DNA of 63,547 nt from Syntrophomonadaceae bacterium (GCA_012729835.1 JAAYCK010000157.1:1-63547); one strand, 5' to 3'. Shown: positions 36,135 to 46,004, counted from the first letter of the stretch. Numbers and translations: made by a program. The notes: generated by a model from the sequence alone, not told the origin.

Positions 36135-37196
36135 ATGAATCAGCGCATGGACAAGCTGGCTGAAGCCTTGAAAGATCTCGGCTTGCAGGCTTTTATGGTC
36201 AACAAGCCCGAGAACATCCGCTACCTTTCGGGTTTCACCGGTGGCAGCGATGCCAGCTTGCTGATAAGCTCCAAGGGTAAGTTCATATTTGCCGATCCGC
36301 GTTATTTTCAGCAGGTACAGATGGAATGTCCCGACTGGAAGCTGATAGCTGAGAAACCAGGCGGTCATGATAGACTGGTTAAGCAATGCGCTGGTTTTAA
36401 GAAGATCGGGTTTGAGTCCCATGCGATCACGCACCAGCACTATGCGGAATTGGAGAGACTGCTCCCGGGGAGACTGGTAGCTCATTCCGACGTGGTAGAG
36501 AAGCTGCGCCTGGTCAAGGATGAGTACGAATTGGAGAAGCTTCGGGAGGCTGCCCGGATCGGCGATGAAGTTTTTAACGAGATTTGTTCTATGGTCACTC
36601 TGGGCATGACGGAAAAAGAAATCGCCAGCCAGATTGATTATCAAATACGGCGCCTGGGCTGTGAGAAGGAGTCTTTTGACACAATCGCAGTGGGAGGACC
36701 CAATGCCGCGTTGCCTCACGGCAAGCCTGGTAGCAGACGTTTAAAATCCGGGGATATGCTGACCCTGGATTTTGGAGGTTTCTTTCAAGGCTATGCCGGG
36801 GATATGACCCGTACTATAGTTTTCAGGAAGGCTTCGGCCAAATTGCATACGCGCTATGATCTTCTGCTACAGGCTCAGAACAAGGCGCTGTCAATGGTGA
36901 GGGCCGGGATTAGTTGCCGGGAGATAGATCAGGCAGTAAGAGATCACCTGAAAAACTATGATCTGGACACTTATTTTCTTCACAGCACTGGTCATGGGGT
37001 AGGTCTGGAGATTCACGAATCACCGAGGATCTCAGTGCATAGCGATCATGTTCTGGCTGAAAATATGGTTATTACTATTGAACCGGGTATCTACTTCTCA
37101 GATTGGGGAGGTATCCGTATAGAGGATATGGCGATTGTAAAAAACGGGGGATGTGAAGTCATTACTCGTTCGGATAAGAATCTAATTATCATTTGA
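36135..37196 (+). CDS. M24 family aminopeptidase (Xaa-Pro peptidase type)
   Basis: A 353-residue creatinase/prolidase-fold peptidase that frees N-terminal residues before proline. The N-terminal domain (1-125) precedes the pita-bread fold with five metal ligands: aspartates in [17 protein letters not shown], histidine in [13 protein letters not shown], and glutamates in ITIEPGIY and GIRIEDM. The location just before efp is the standard Firmicute yqhT-efp arrangement, and both relate to proline-rich peptides. It begins 38 bp after aroQ. Confidence 0.93.
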   Translation: MNQRMDKLAEALKDLGLQAFMVNKPENIRYLSGFTGGSDASLLISSKGKFIFADPRYFQQVQMECPDWKLIAEKPGGHDRLVKQCAGFKKIGFESHAITHQHYAELERLLPGRLVAHSDVVEKLRLVKDEYELEKLREAARIGDEVFNEICSMVTLGMTEKEIASQIDYQIRRLGCEKESFDTIAVGGPNAALPHGKPGSRRLKSGDMLTLDFGGFFQGYAGDMTRTIVFRKASAKLHTRYDLLLQAQNKALSMVRAGISCREIDQAVRDHLKNYDLDTYFLHSTGHGVGLEIHESPRISVHSDHVLAENMVITIEPGIYFSDWGGIRIEDMAIVKNGGCEVITRSDKNLIII

Positions 37197-37213
37197 TGGA
37201 GGTAGGGAATAGG

Positions 37214-37771
37214 ATGATTTCGGTTAACGATTTCAAAACGGGCGTAACCATTGAACTGGAGGGACAGGCTTACGCGGTGGTCGAGTTCCAGCATGTAAAA
37301 CCTGGCAAGGGAGCGGCTTTCGTTAGGGCCAAGCTGAAGAACGTCAAAACCGGCGGCTCAATTGAAAGGACCTTCCGCGGCGGCGAGAAAGTACCCAAAG
37401 CCCATCTGGACCGCAGAGAGATGCAGTACCTCTATAACGATGGCTCCGGTTTTGTATTTATGGATAATGAGAACTTCGAACAGATGACCATTAACCCTGA
37501 TCAGATGGGAGATGGATCTAAGTGGCTGCTGGAGAACATGAATATTCAGGTGCTGTTTTTCCAGGGAAATATCATTGGCATTGAACTGCCCAACTTTGTG
37601 GAGATGGTAGTAACCGATACTGAACCTGGGGTCAAGGGAGATACCGCGACTGGTGCCACCAAGATGGCTACCTTGGAGACCGGGGCCACAGTGAAAGTGC
37701 CCTTGTTCATCAATACCGGTGACAAACTGCGCATCGATACCCGCAGCGGAGAATACCTCGATCGGGCCTAG
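37214..37771 (+). CDS. efp: Elongation factor P
   Basis: Relieves ribosome stalling at polyproline. From ATG 37214 the protein has 185 residues, the family norm, with the ribosome site GGAGGTAGGG upstream; in-frame ATGs at 37193-37196 precede that site and are not used. KOW-like domain I carries the loop [15 protein letters not shown], in which the lysine of GKG is the modification position. OB domains II and III end in [14 protein letters not shown]. It closes the aroQ-pepP-efp cluster. Confidence 0.96.
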   Translation: MISVNDFKTGVTIELEGQAYAVVEFQHVKPGKGAAFVRAKLKNVKTGGSIERTFRGGEKVPKAHLDRREMQYLYNDGSGFVFMDNENFEQMTINPDQMGDGSKWLLENMNIQVLFFQGNIIGIELPNFVEMVVTDTEPGVKGDTATGATKMATLETGATVKVPLFINTGDKLRIDTRSGEYLDRA

Positions 37772-37831
37772 GGGTAACAATTTAACACAGCGACCTAAAT
37801 GGCGCGAAGGCGCATCGTAGTCCCCGTAGGG

Positions 37832-38213
37832 GGATGAACACAGATTAATCACAGATGGACACAGGTAAGTATTATATTATTTTCTGAAATAATTTTAGTA
37901 ACTCAACCTTCGCAGTTGACCAGTTATACGCAGAAAAGACAGGTATGCTCTCCGGTGTCTTTGCGAGCGATAGCGAAGCAATCTATGAAAAATTGGTAGA
38001 AAAAGTAGATTGCCGCGCTGCGCTAGCTATGACAGGTCAAAGTTGAATTAATAATTAATCTGCATTAAACAGCGATGGATTTTATCGGATCCATCGCTGT
38101 TACTTATTATTTGGTGATATTGATGCAGGTTTTTGATATTGAATGCAGGGGCATTTAATAAGCATTTCGTTATTAAAATCTGTGCATCATCTGTGTCCAT
38201 CTGTGTTAAATGA
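37832..38213. repeat. Repeat unit with CACAGAT inverted ends
   Basis: No gene lies between efp and the sigma-54 activator gene. The left end (37832-37866) has CACAGAT words and the right end (38180-38213) has the inverted ATCTGTG words. Between them is an inverted pair GCGAAGCAATC (about 37974-37984) and GATTGCCGCGCTGCGC (about 38008-38023), like the inner part of the copy near 13.4 kb but with a different core. The hairpin at 38068-38101 is also inside. Confidence 0.75.
38068..38101. terminator. Strong hairpin between efp and the activator gene
   Basis: A perfect 13-bp stem AACAGCGATGGAT/ATCCATCGCTGTT with an 8-nt loop. The flanking A- and T-rich bases are short on both sides, so it could end transcription in both directions between convergent genes, without a classic U-run. 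Confidence 0.6.
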
Positions 38214-38232
38214 AATAATCTTATGCAAAAAT

Positions 38233-39612
38233 CTAAATCATATCGTATTCTCGGAGCTTATAGTACAAAGATGTGCGGTGGATTCCCAAAAGGTCTGCCG
38301 CCTTTTGTTTATTCCCGTTAGTATGGCGCAGGGCTAATACAATAGCATCTTTTTCCGCCCGTTCACGGGCCTCTTTTAAGCCCGAGACAGTTCGGGAGTG
38401 ATCACCTTGCTCGGCTACCCGGCGGCCACCAAAGCGCACCAAATTCTCCAAACCGAGAATCCCCGTCTGAGCATCCAGGCAAGCCCGCTCGATGCAGATC
38501 TCCAGTTCTCTTACATTACCGGGCCAGGGGTAATTAATGATAGTGTTCATGGCTTCCCGATCTATGCCTTCGATATGGGTGCCGTTTTCCGTATTTTGCC
38601 GCTCGATGAAATAATCGACCAGGAGCGGGATGTCTTCAGGGCGCTCCCTTAAGGAGGGCAGACGAATGAAAAATACATTTAGCCGGTAGAAGAGGTCGCG
38701 GCGGAAAAGATTTTCGGCAACCGGAATGCGTAAATCCACATTCGAAGCTGAGATCACCCTCACATCAGCCTCGACCATCCGGGTACCGCCCACCCGGTCG
38801 AATTCCCTTTCCTGCAGTACTCTGAGCAGCTTGGCCTGCATGGCGTAAGGCAGATCATTTATCTCATCGAGGAAAATACTTCCTTTATTGGCCAATTCAA
38901 ATTTTCCAGGCTTGCCACCCTTGCGGGCTCCGGTGAAGGCACCTTCTTCATATCCGAAGAATTCAGACTCCATAAGGCTTTCCGGAATGCCTGCGCAGTT
39001 AATGCGCACCATGGGGCCATCACGTCGGGCACTTTCCTGGTGGATGGCGTGAGCGAATAACTCCTTGCCGGTACCAGTTTCGCCGTATATCAAAACCGGA
39101 GCAGAAGTGCCGGCTACCTGGCGGGCCTTTTCCTTGGCTTCCAGCATGGGTTGACTGTTTCCGATAATGGAAGCCAGAGAATAGCGTGCTCCGCTAAGCC
39201 TTTTAACGGTTTCCTTATAGTAGGATAGTTCAGTGTTAAGTGATGACAGCCGGGTCAGGAACTGCGGCATCTTGTCATAGGCGATCACATTATAGCCGGC
39301 AGCACCGATTATCCTGCCATTCACTGTAATGGGAACTCGGGATACCACATGACCCTTGCCCAGCTGCTCCCAGGGTTCAGCAATGATGGCCTTGCCGCTC
39401 TCGATAACCTCCATAAGACGGGTGGAAGGGAAGATATCCAGCACATTTTTACCCAGGGTGTCTTCTCGGCTTAAGCCCATCTGTTGAGCATAGAATTCTG
39501 TAAAGAGCATAATAGTGCCCTCAGTATCGATGATGATGGCACCATCGAATCCGGAGAAGATAGTCTCCAGGTTGGCCCAGAACTCGCTGTTCAGGTCTTT
39601 AAGATTGGTCAT
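38233..39612 (-). CDS. Sigma-54-dependent transcriptional activator with PAS domain
   Basis: A 459-residue enhancer-binding protein. Residues 14-110 form a PAS sensor (GAIIIDTEGTIMLFTEFYAQQMG). The AAA+ domain (about 148-380) has Walker A GETGTGKELFAHAI, the sigma-54 contact loop GAFTGA, Walker B GSIFLDEINDLP, and the FRRDLFYRLNVF arginine region. The C-terminus is a Fis-type helix-turn-helix (NGNKQKAADLLGIHRTSLYY). No receiver domain is present, so a small ligand bound by PAS probably controls it. It is last in the leftward CoA-transferase operon, which begins with a matching sigma-54 promoter. Confidence 0.95.
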   Translation of the reverse strand: MTNLKDLNSEFWANLETIFSGFDGAIIIDTEGTIMLFTEFYAQQMGLSREDTLGKNVLDIFPSTRLMEVIESGKAIIAEPWEQLGKGHVVSRVPITVNGRIIGAAGYNVIAYDKMPQFLTRLSSLNTELSYYKETVKRLSGARYSLASIIGNSQPMLEAKEKARQVAGTSAPVLIYGETGTGKELFAHAIHQESARRDGPMVRINCAGIPESLMESEFFGYEEGAFTGARKGGKPGKFELANKGSIFLDEINDLPYAMQAKLLRVLQEREFDRVGGTRMVEADVRVISASNVDLRIPVAENLFRRDLFYRLNVFFIRLPSLRERPEDIPLLVDYFIERQNTENGTHIEGIDREAMNTIINYPWPGNVRELEICIERACLDAQTGILGLENLVRFGGRRVAEQGDHSRTVSGLKEARERAEKDAIVLALRHTNGNKQKAADLLGIHRTSLYYKLREYDMI

Positions 39613-39639
39613 TCCTACCAGACCTTCTCTCCATAAATA

Positions 39640-40944
39640 TCATAACCACTGGAATTGTCTGGCTTTATACATGAGCTCGTCCCGAAAATCGGGGTGAGCT
39701 ATACTTATCAATGCTTTTGCCCTTTTGCTGATGGACATGCTGGTCAGGCGCACCGCACCGTATTCGGTAACTACCCATTCGATATCATTACGGCTGGTGG
39801 TGACGGCCGTAGCTGGGGGGAATACGTCCAGGATACGCGAATGCAGCTTCCCTTCCTTGTCGGTTCTGGTGGAAGGCAGGGCTATGATGCTCTTGCCGTT
39901 TTTAGCCAGCTGGCTGCCCAGGACAAAATTAACCTGACCGCCGGTGGCGCTATACTGACGGGGACCGATGGATTCAGAAGCTGCTTGTCCGGTCAGGTCG
40001 ACCATTAAAGCGTTATTTACCGAGACTATGTTTTCATTTCGTGCGATCATAGCCGGGTCATTAGTATTCTCAATCTCGCAGGCCAGGAAATATGGATTCC
40101 TATCTAGATAATCGAATAACTCATGGGTCCCCACACCGAAGGTATAGATGACCTTGTCCCGGTGAACGGTCTTTTTCGAGTTGTTGACGGCCCCGCACTT
40201 GACCAGTTCCATCATCGAATTGGACAGGACTTCAGTGTAAATGCCGAGATCCTTTTTCTCCTTGAGAAAATAACCGATGCAATTGGCCAGGCCGCCCAGG
40301 CCTAATTGGATAGTGGATCCATCCGGGATCATATCCGCTATGATAGCAGCCATCTGCTCTTCTACCGGCGTTACTGCGATATCAGGAACCTGAGGCAGCA
40401 CCAGATCATTCTCGACAATGGCGTCGACTTCAGATACGTGAAGAGCGAAGCTGTTGTTGTCACTGTATATCCAGGGCATGTGGCGATTGACCTCTACCGC
40501 CAGGTATTCACAGCGGTCGATCACCTTACTGGGCAGAAGCCCGCCATAAAGGGAGCGTACCATGTACCCGTTTTCATCAGGCGGGCTAACCATTACGGCC
40601 GCTTTATTTACTTCAACATCCAGCAGCCATTGATACATACTGCCCAGATGTTTAGGAACGGGATCTATCCATTCCGGGTGGGTCCGTTCAGCGGCCCCCA
40701 GGAATACGCTTTCTACCCTGAAGTGTTCCCGATACTCCGGTTTCATGTATTCAGGAGTCTGCAGCACCAGAGCCTGACAGAAGGTAACATCCGTGATCTC
40801 TCCAGCCCTCTTGGCAATGGCCGCGGCAATGGCATGAGGCACATTGCATCCCCCGCACATGGATATCACGTCTCCGCTCTTAAAAGCCTTGGCTACCTCT
40901 TCGGCTGTGGTAAGTTTTTTCTTGTACTCCTCTTTCCAGTCCAC
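39640..40944 (-). CDS. Acetyl-CoA hydrolase/transferase family protein (4-hydroxybutyrate CoA-transferase-like)
   Basis: A 434-residue class I CoA-transferase moving CoA between acetate and another acid by way of a glutamyl-CoA thioester. The catalytic glutamate is E238 in GIYTEVLSNS, the same number as in the clostridial 4-hydroxybutyrate enzyme; the GGQVNFVLGS and LPSTRTDKEGKLHSRI segments are conserved. The C-terminal half aligns by eye with the two larger paralogues in this operon but the N-terminal half is diverged, so its substrate probably differs. It is separated by 27 bp from the activator gene downstream. Confidence 0.9.
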   Translation of the reverse strand: MDWKEEYKKKLTTAEEVAKAFKSGDVISMCGGCNVPHAIAAAIAKRAGEITDVTFCQALVLQTPEYMKPEYREHFRVESVFLGAAERTHPEWIDPVPKHLGSMYQWLLDVEVNKAAVMVSPPDENGYMVRSLYGGLLPSKVIDRCEYLAVEVNRHMPWIYSDNNSFALHVSEVDAIVENDLVLPQVPDIAVTPVEEQMAAIIADMIPDGSTIQLGLGGLANCIGYFLKEKKDLGIYTEVLSNSMMELVKCGAVNNSKKTVHRDKVIYTFGVGTHELFDYLDRNPYFLACEIENTNDPAMIARNENIVSVNNALMVDLTGQAASESIGPRQYSATGGQVNFVLGSQLAKNGKSIIALPSTRTDKEGKLHSRILDVFPPATAVTTSRNDIEWVVTEYGAVRLTSMSISKRAKALISIAHPDFRDELMYKARQFQWL

Positions 40945-40965
40945 AACAATCCTCCTCGTTATTGT

Positions 40966-42309
40966 TCAATGTTTATTGCTACGGCGCCATATGCCCTGCT
41001 GTTTGGCGCATGCTACCAATTCATCTCTGAGGTCCGGGTGAGCCAGGTTGATCAAACCTTCTGCTCTTTGCCAGACAGTTTTTCCCTTGAGATCAAACTT
41101 GCCATATTCGCTCACGACAAAGTGAGCGATGGAACGGGGATCTGTGACCACCGCTCCCGGGGTCAGAGTAGGGACGATGCGCGATTTTTTATCGCCGTTT
41201 TTCCCGGTAAAATATGAAGAAAGACAGATGAATGATTTACCGCCCCGGGATTCATAACCTGCGATGACAAAATCCAGCTGCCCGCCAGTTCCACTGATAT
41301 GGCGGGTTCCGATCGACTCTGAACAGACTTGACCATATAGGTCTACCTCGATGGCATTGTTGACGGTTACCAGATTATCGTTGAGAGCTGCCAGAGAAGG
41401 GCGATTGATATAATCGACCGGATAGCTGGCGCAGATCGGGTTATCATCAATAAAATTATATAATTCCTGGCTGCCCAGAGCAAAGGTATAAGCCATACGT
41501 CCAGGATCAGTTGTTTTAAGCCTCCCATTCATTTTTCCAGCTTGAAACATCTTGAGATGGGAATCACATAACATTTCAGTATGACATCCCAGGTCTTTCA
41601 GATCCGATCCTGCGATCATTTCGCCTACAGCACTAGGCATACTGCCTATACCCAATTGGATACAGGATCCATCGACTAACTCCTCCATGATATAGCCTGC
41701 CACCTGCTGATCAACTGAGGTTATCGGGCTGGCAGGCAAGGAAGGCAATGGATTGTTACTGCCTTCTACCACAAAGTCGATCTCGGAGATGTGGATAGCT
41801 TCATGATAGCCGCCCAGGCAACGTGGCTGATTCGTATTTACCTCGACTATAACAGTCTGGGCTCGTTCACATACTGCCCGGCAGTGTGAATTCTGCGGAC
41901 CCAGGTTGAAATAACCATGTTTGTCCATGGGGGCTACCTGGAGCATAGCCACATTCAAAGGTTCTATGTGGTTCCTCACATAACGGGGGAGTTCTGAAAA
42001 CCGAATCGGAGCATAAAAAGCCGGGAGACCCTGGTTGGCCATTTGACGGTCCAGACCAGAAAAATGCCAGACATTCCAGGTGAATGTATCACCCGTCGGA
42101 TCCACCTCCAGTATTTTGGGAGGCGACAGGGTGAGTAAACTCCAGATTTTGACGTCTTCCAGTTCATCTTTACGGGCAGCCAGAGCTATATCCAGGCTCC
42201 TTACCTGACCGCAAATTGAACCGTAGTCCACCCAATCTCCCGAATGGATGACTTGCACAGCTTCATCGGCTGATACCAGTTTGCTTTTATAAACGTCACT
42301 CCAATTCAT
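40966..42309 (-). CDS. Acetyl-CoA hydrolase/transferase family protein (butyryl-CoA:acetate type)
   Basis: A 447-residue class I CoA-transferase. The catalytic glutamate is E245 in CHTEMLCDS, and [12 protein letters not shown] with ARG-type oxyanion segment IQLGIGSMP are intact. It is a close paralogue of the 453-residue protein at the operon's head: both share PMD..G.FN.G..NSH and VVSEYG...LK.K..W.RAE.LIN.AHPD. In Syntrophomonas-like organisms such enzymes activate butyrate or other fatty acids with acetyl-CoA. The substrate is not readable from sequence. Confidence 0.9.
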   Translation of the reverse strand: MNWSDVYKSKLVSADEAVQVIHSGDWVDYGSICGQVRSLDIALAARKDELEDVKIWSLLTLSPPKILEVDPTGDTFTWNVWHFSGLDRQMANQGLPAFYAPIRFSELPRYVRNHIEPLNVAMLQVAPMDKHGYFNLGPQNSHCRAVCERAQTVIVEVNTNQPRCLGGYHEAIHISEIDFVVEGSNNPLPSLPASPITSVDQQVAGYIMEELVDGSCIQLGIGSMPSAVGEMIAGSDLKDLGCHTEMLCDSHLKMFQAGKMNGRLKTTDPGRMAYTFALGSQELYNFIDDNPICASYPVDYINRPSLAALNDNLVTVNNAIEVDLYGQVCSESIGTRHISGTGGQLDFVIAGYESRGGKSFICLSSYFTGKNGDKKSRIVPTLTPGAVVTDPRSIAHFVVSEYGKFDLKGKTVWQRAEGLINLAHPDLRDELVACAKQQGIWRRSNKH

Positions 42310-42332
42310 GACAGACCCCCTTTGTACGAGGA

Positions 42333-43220
42333 CTATTTGCCCATTTTACTAAACAGAGTTTCCATGGTCTCATAGCTCTTATCCAGTATTTCCATATAAA
42401 AGTCAAATCCCTTTTCCGGGTCGGCCATAACCTGTCGCCCTGTACCCAGATAGAGCCCAAAGGGATCAAGGCTGCGCATTATTTCTACCTGTTCCTGGGT
42501 GGGAGCTTCAGTGACCCCGACATCAGGTGAAATATTGAGTTCAAATGATACATTATATTTTATGGTCTCGGGTTCCAGGCCCGGATGGCACTGGGCCAGA
42601 TACATCTCCCCAGTTTTCGGATCAAAGCGAAAAACGCCCATATCCGTGATTACGGCTGAAGGACCGCTGCCCCTGAGACCGGCCTTTTGACGGGAATCAC
42701 CGCCACTGAGGAAGCCGGGTGTGGTCAGATAATCGACCCGGTCCACAAAGCGACGTTTCTCCTGGCGCATCATGATCAGGAGACGTCCGACGGAAGAACC
42801 GATATCATTGCCGCCGCCGCTGCCAGCTACCCGCACCTTGCAGTTGGGATAACCACCCAGAGCTGTTGTGTTGAGGTTACCGTATTTGTCGATCTGAGCA
42901 GCTCCGATCAGGCCCACATCAAAAAATCCCCGTTGCTGGTCACCAAACAAGCGCCACATGGGCAGGCAGGCGTATGCTCGCTCATCAATGGTACTGTCTG
43001 CTATGCAAGTCAATAGACGACGGGGCGACGAACCGATGGCTCCGCCCTCTACTGCAATGGTCATATTGGGAGCATCGGTAAGCTTGGCTACCATAGCGGC
43101 TATTAACGGGGGGCCGATTCCCACGAAAGCGGTTTCCATATCACGAAATTCTCGGGCCATGGTAGCGGCCATCAATTCCATCAGAGTGTAATCATTAGCG
43201 TATACGATGTTTGCTGCCAT
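42333..43220 (-). CDS. CoA-transferase subunit beta (glutaconate CoA-transferase type)
   Basis: A 295-residue beta subunit of a two-subunit class I CoA-transferase. The catalytic glutamate is E58 in TIAVEGGAIGSSP, preceded by GIGPPLIAAMVA. The glycine-rich VAGSGGGNDIGSS and the late TDMGVFRFDPKTGEM match GctB/IpdB proteins. It overlaps the operon with the alpha gene, 4 bp apart. Related enzymes act on glutaconate, on 3-oxoacids or on ring-derived CoA esters, so the substrate is open. Confidence 0.88.
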   Translation of the reverse strand: MAANIVYANDYTLMELMAATMAREFRDMETAFVGIGPPLIAAMVAKLTDAPNMTIAVEGGAIGSSPRRLLTCIADSTIDERAYACLPMWRLFGDQQRGFFDVGLIGAAQIDKYGNLNTTALGGYPNCKVRVAGSGGGNDIGSSVGRLLIMMRQEKRRFVDRVDYLTTPGFLSGGDSRQKAGLRGSGPSAVITDMGVFRFDPKTGEMYLAQCHPGLEPETIKYNVSFELNISPDVGVTEAPTQEQVEIMRSLDPFGLYLGTGRQVMADPEKGFDFYMEILDKSYETMETLFSKMGK

Positions 43221-43224
43221 GGTA

Positions 43225-44166
43225 TTACCTCACCTCCCCAAATTTCTGGTAGCGCTGTTCGGCCCGAGCCAGACGCATCAGACGCTCCCAACCTATTTTA
43301 CGGCAGTAACCGTCCCAATCGTCAACCCCATAGATCCATTCCTCGGCCCAGCGATCAAAACCATCCTGAGTAGCCCAGGCGTTACCCACTTGATTGCCGT
43401 AAGGAACATCCATGGCATAGTAATATGAACAGCCTCGGCCATGCGAACCAAAAGGAACATGAACTACAGCATCAACGCAATAATAGGGTATGGTAGTCAG
43501 ATTAGGGAAGCGGCATATTTCTTCACTGGGGACAATTTCTTCGGTGGTGATGATCACGTGCTCGGCGGCGCGGGCCAGTGAGTCATCATCACCGATATGT
43601 CCCAATATCTGTGCGTTGCCGATTTGGTCACAGCGTTGAACGTGAATAATAGCCACATCAGGATGAGCCGCTGGCACCAGAGCCACTGGTTCTCCAGTAT
43701 AGGGGTCTTCAATGATCTTGATGTTTTTATTGTAGACTGGTATATCTGATCCCAGGAGTGATTTGACTGGCATGAAGGACAGACCCATGGAAGCCGCCAG
43801 AAAACGCATGCCCATAGAAAGATTAGAGTATTCTTCGATTTCGATTGGGTGAGGAATACCTTTTTCGAGAGCCCTGCGGAATACCCCGTCCGAACCCCAT
43901 ATACCACCCCAGTTATAGGCGATTTCGAACTTGTCGACCAGACCCAGGCCGATCAATATGGAGTCGTGGACGAAGGATACCGAAGTATCGCTGACCAGAC
44001 GCAGGTGCTTTTTCCCTTGACGGGCTACTTCATGGACAGCGGCGGTTGGTGTTCTATCACCGATCCCGCCAAAGCCCAGGTATGATCCATCGCTTACCAG
44101 GGCAGACACGGCCTGCTTGAGAGACATGACCTTGTTTACCGGTGCCTTACTGAGTTTTTTCTGCAT
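43225..44166 (-). CDS. CoA-transferase subunit alpha (glutaconate CoA-transferase type)
   Basis: A 313-residue alpha subunit paired with the preceding entry. The N-terminal KVMSLKQAVSALVSDGSYLGFGGIG binds CoA, and HVQRCDQIGNAQILGHIGDDD is the conserved core. The C-terminus extends beyond short SCOT-type subunits with VPYGNQVGNAWATQDGFDRW, as in GctA/IpdA. It begins 101 bp after the 453-residue transferase; a GTAGCAAAAAT word in that gap resembles the operon's upstream activator sites. Confidence 0.88.
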   Translation of the reverse strand: MQKKLSKAPVNKVMSLKQAVSALVSDGSYLGFGGIGDRTPTAAVHEVARQGKKHLRLVSDTSVSFVHDSILIGLGLVDKFEIAYNWGGIWGSDGVFRRALEKGIPHPIEIEEYSNLSMGMRFLAASMGLSFMPVKSLLGSDIPVYNKNIKIIEDPYTGEPVALVPAAHPDVAIIHVQRCDQIGNAQILGHIGDDDSLARAAEHVIITTEEIVPSEEICRFPNLTTIPYYCVDAVVHVPFGSHGRGCSYYYAMDVPYGNQVGNAWATQDGFDRWAEEWIYGVDDWDGYCRKIGWERLMRLARAEQRYQKFGEVR

Positions 44167-44267
44167 TTGTCTTCCCCTTTACAGGATTTTTGCTACAACG
44201 ACCCCAATGTTGCTTTTCCTCTTAGTGTTTTATACGTTATGCCTGTACTTTTCAGCGGATACCTTCT

Positions 44268-45629
44268 TTAGAATGGGATGTGGTTGGTTCTCGACCAGAT
44301 TTTCATTTCCCGGGCTGCTTTCAGCAGGTCATCACGGAAATCCGGGTGCGCGATGTTGATCAGAGCTTCAGCCCGGCCCCAGATCGATTTTGATTTGAGG
44401 CTGACCATGCCATATTCACTGACCACATATTGTACCACGGTTCGCGGAACAGTGACGATAGCTCCCGGCGACAGCATGGGCTTGATCCGGGAGTGCATTT
44501 TCCCGTCCTTGTCTTTAAAGGTAGAGGAAAAGGCCAGAAAACTCTTGCCGCCCTTGGAATGAAAAGCGCCTTCTACAAAGTCAAGCTGACCGCCGGTGCC
44601 CGAGATCTGACGAAGTCCAAATGATTCCGAACAAACCTGAGAAAATAAGTCGATCTCCAGGATATTATTGATCGATACTACATTGTCATTGACCGCTACG
44701 GCAGCCGGAAGGTTGGTATCATATACGGCCATGGAAGCACAGCGCGGGTTGTCGTGCAGGAAATTATAAGTTTCCTGAGAACCCATGCTAAATGAATAGG
44801 TGCTCTTGAATTTATCTTTGTTTTTGCGCGAATTGGTTATCCTGCCCTTTTCATACATCTTGACCATGGAATCACAAAACATCTCGCTCTGGATACCCAG
44901 GTCTTTTAGATCGGAATCCGCGATCAAGTTGCCGATCAGATTAGGCATAGCTCCGATACCTAATTGCAGGCAGGATCCGTCATGGATTTCTTCCATGATA
45001 TAATTGGCTATTTTGGTTTCCGCATCATTGGCTTCAGGCATACTCGGGATAGTAAAAATGGGGTTGTTGGCTTCAATGATATAATCGATTTCATCAATAT
45101 GGATGTACTCGTCACTACCACCAAGACAGCGGGGCATATTTGGGTTTACTTCGACAATGGCAACCCTGCTGTTCAGAGCGATTCCGCGGTTGTGTGAATT
45201 ACCCAGACCAAAATTGAAGCATCCAGCCGAATCCATCGGAGAAACCTGAGCGCACCAAACGTCAGCCCAGGAACCGGAGAAGTCCGGATTATAGGCCAGC
45301 ATGGTGGCCTCATGATAATTGAACGGACAGTGAACGGCCAGTCCGAAGTCACATGCCTTGCGGTCCAGGGCGGTGAAATACCATGAAAAGTACTGGAAGC
45401 TCTTTTGCTCTGGATCATTTTTTATTACTTCGGGAATAGGGAGCACAGTACCGGTCCCGCGCACGGCTACCTTTTCAAGTTCACCAACTCGTTTTCCCAG
45501 CGCAATATCGAATTCGATGGGTTTGGTAGCGAACATTCCATATTCTACGAAGTCCCCCGATTCAACCATTTTTGCTGCCTTATCAGCAGTGATCAGTTTG
45601 CGTTTATACTCCTCCAAATATGTTGTCAT
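44268..45629 (-). CDS. Acetyl-CoA hydrolase/transferase family protein, operon head
   Basis: A 453-residue class I CoA-transferase, first gene of the leftward operon. The catalytic glutamate is E249 in [10 protein letters not shown], the [12 protein letters not shown] and LQLGIGAMP motifs are present, and the C-terminus [20 protein letters not shown] is typical. It is most like butyryl-CoA:acetate CoA-transferases. The ATG follows GGGGGGAT. The start lies about 120 nt downstream of a consensus sigma-54 promoter; a small hairpin ACTGGC/GCCAGT (45650-45665) lies in the untranslated leader just before the ribosome site. Confidence 0.91.
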   Translation of the reverse strand: MTTYLEEYKRKLITADKAAKMVESGDFVEYGMFATKPIEFDIALGKRVGELEKVAVRGTGTVLPIPEVIKNDPEQKSFQYFSWYFTALDRKACDFGLAVHCPFNYHEATMLAYNPDFSGSWADVWCAQVSPMDSAGCFNFGLGNSHNRGIALNSRVAIVEVNPNMPRCLGGSDEYIHIDEIDYIIEANNPIFTIPSMPEANDAETKIANYIMEEIHDGSCLQLGIGAMPNLIGNLIADSDLKDLGIQSEMFCDSMVKMYEKGRITNSRKNKDKFKSTYSFSMGSQETYNFLHDNPRCASMAVYDTNLPAAVAVNDNVVSINNILEIDLFSQVCSESFGLRQISGTGGQLDFVEGAFHSKGGKSFLAFSSTFKDKDGKMHSRIKPMLSPGAIVTVPRTVVQYVVSEYGMVSLKSKSIWGRAEALINIAHPDFRDDLLKAAREMKIWSRTNHIPF

Positions 45630-45760
45630 TTTTTTAATCCCCCCAAAGTACTGGCTAATGCCAGTTTTCTATCTATCTATGCAATGATGAAGGGCGTTTA
45701 CTTATTTCAACATGGCATCATCCTTTCTGGTGTAGAATAATCACTATCATATTTCTATAT

Positions 45761-45776
45761 TGCAAGAAGCATACCA
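45761..45776 (-). promoter_or_regulatory. Sigma-54 (-24/-12) promoter
   Basis: On the minus strand the sequence reads TGGTATGCTTCTTGCA, an exact fit to the RpoN consensus TGGYAYRNNNNTTGCW with proper GG-to-GC spacing. It points at the CoA-transferase operon, whose last gene is a sigma-54 activator. Initiation is expected near 45750. Confidence 0.85.
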
Positions 45777-45828
45777 GAGCAGGAAAGCGAGTACTTCAAG
45801 CTTTATGAATTAAAGATTCAACAACACC

Positions 45829-45911
45829 GTAGCAAAAATGCTACACAGAAATACCTTTCTTGTCGTAAGGCCGGTAAGGCTAAGGGCCATGAACTGTAGA
45901 AAAATAACTAC
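45829..45911 (-). promoter_or_regulatory. Pair of upstream activator sites GTAG-N8-CTAC
   Basis: Two inverted repeats with identical half-sites and an A-rich 8-nt core: GTAGCAAAAATGCTAC at 45829-45844 and GTAGAAAAATAACTAC at 45896-45911. Their centres are 67 bp apart and they lie about 50 and 120 bp upstream of the -24 box, the normal distance for enhancer sites. They are probably bound by the operon's own Fis-type activator. Confidence 0.75.
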
Positions 45912-46004
45912 AGTGTATAGATTTTAGAACAATATTTGCACGGTTTTTTTTTAGCAGAATGTAAATAATAAGTTATATCTGCGATTTATAAAGGAGGGTA
46001 AAAA

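Noticed and set aside
40306-41217. A 303-codon rightward frame opposite two CoA-transferase genes
   Set aside because: It runs over the start and body of a clear CoA-transferase and the operon gap; the protein shows no family features.
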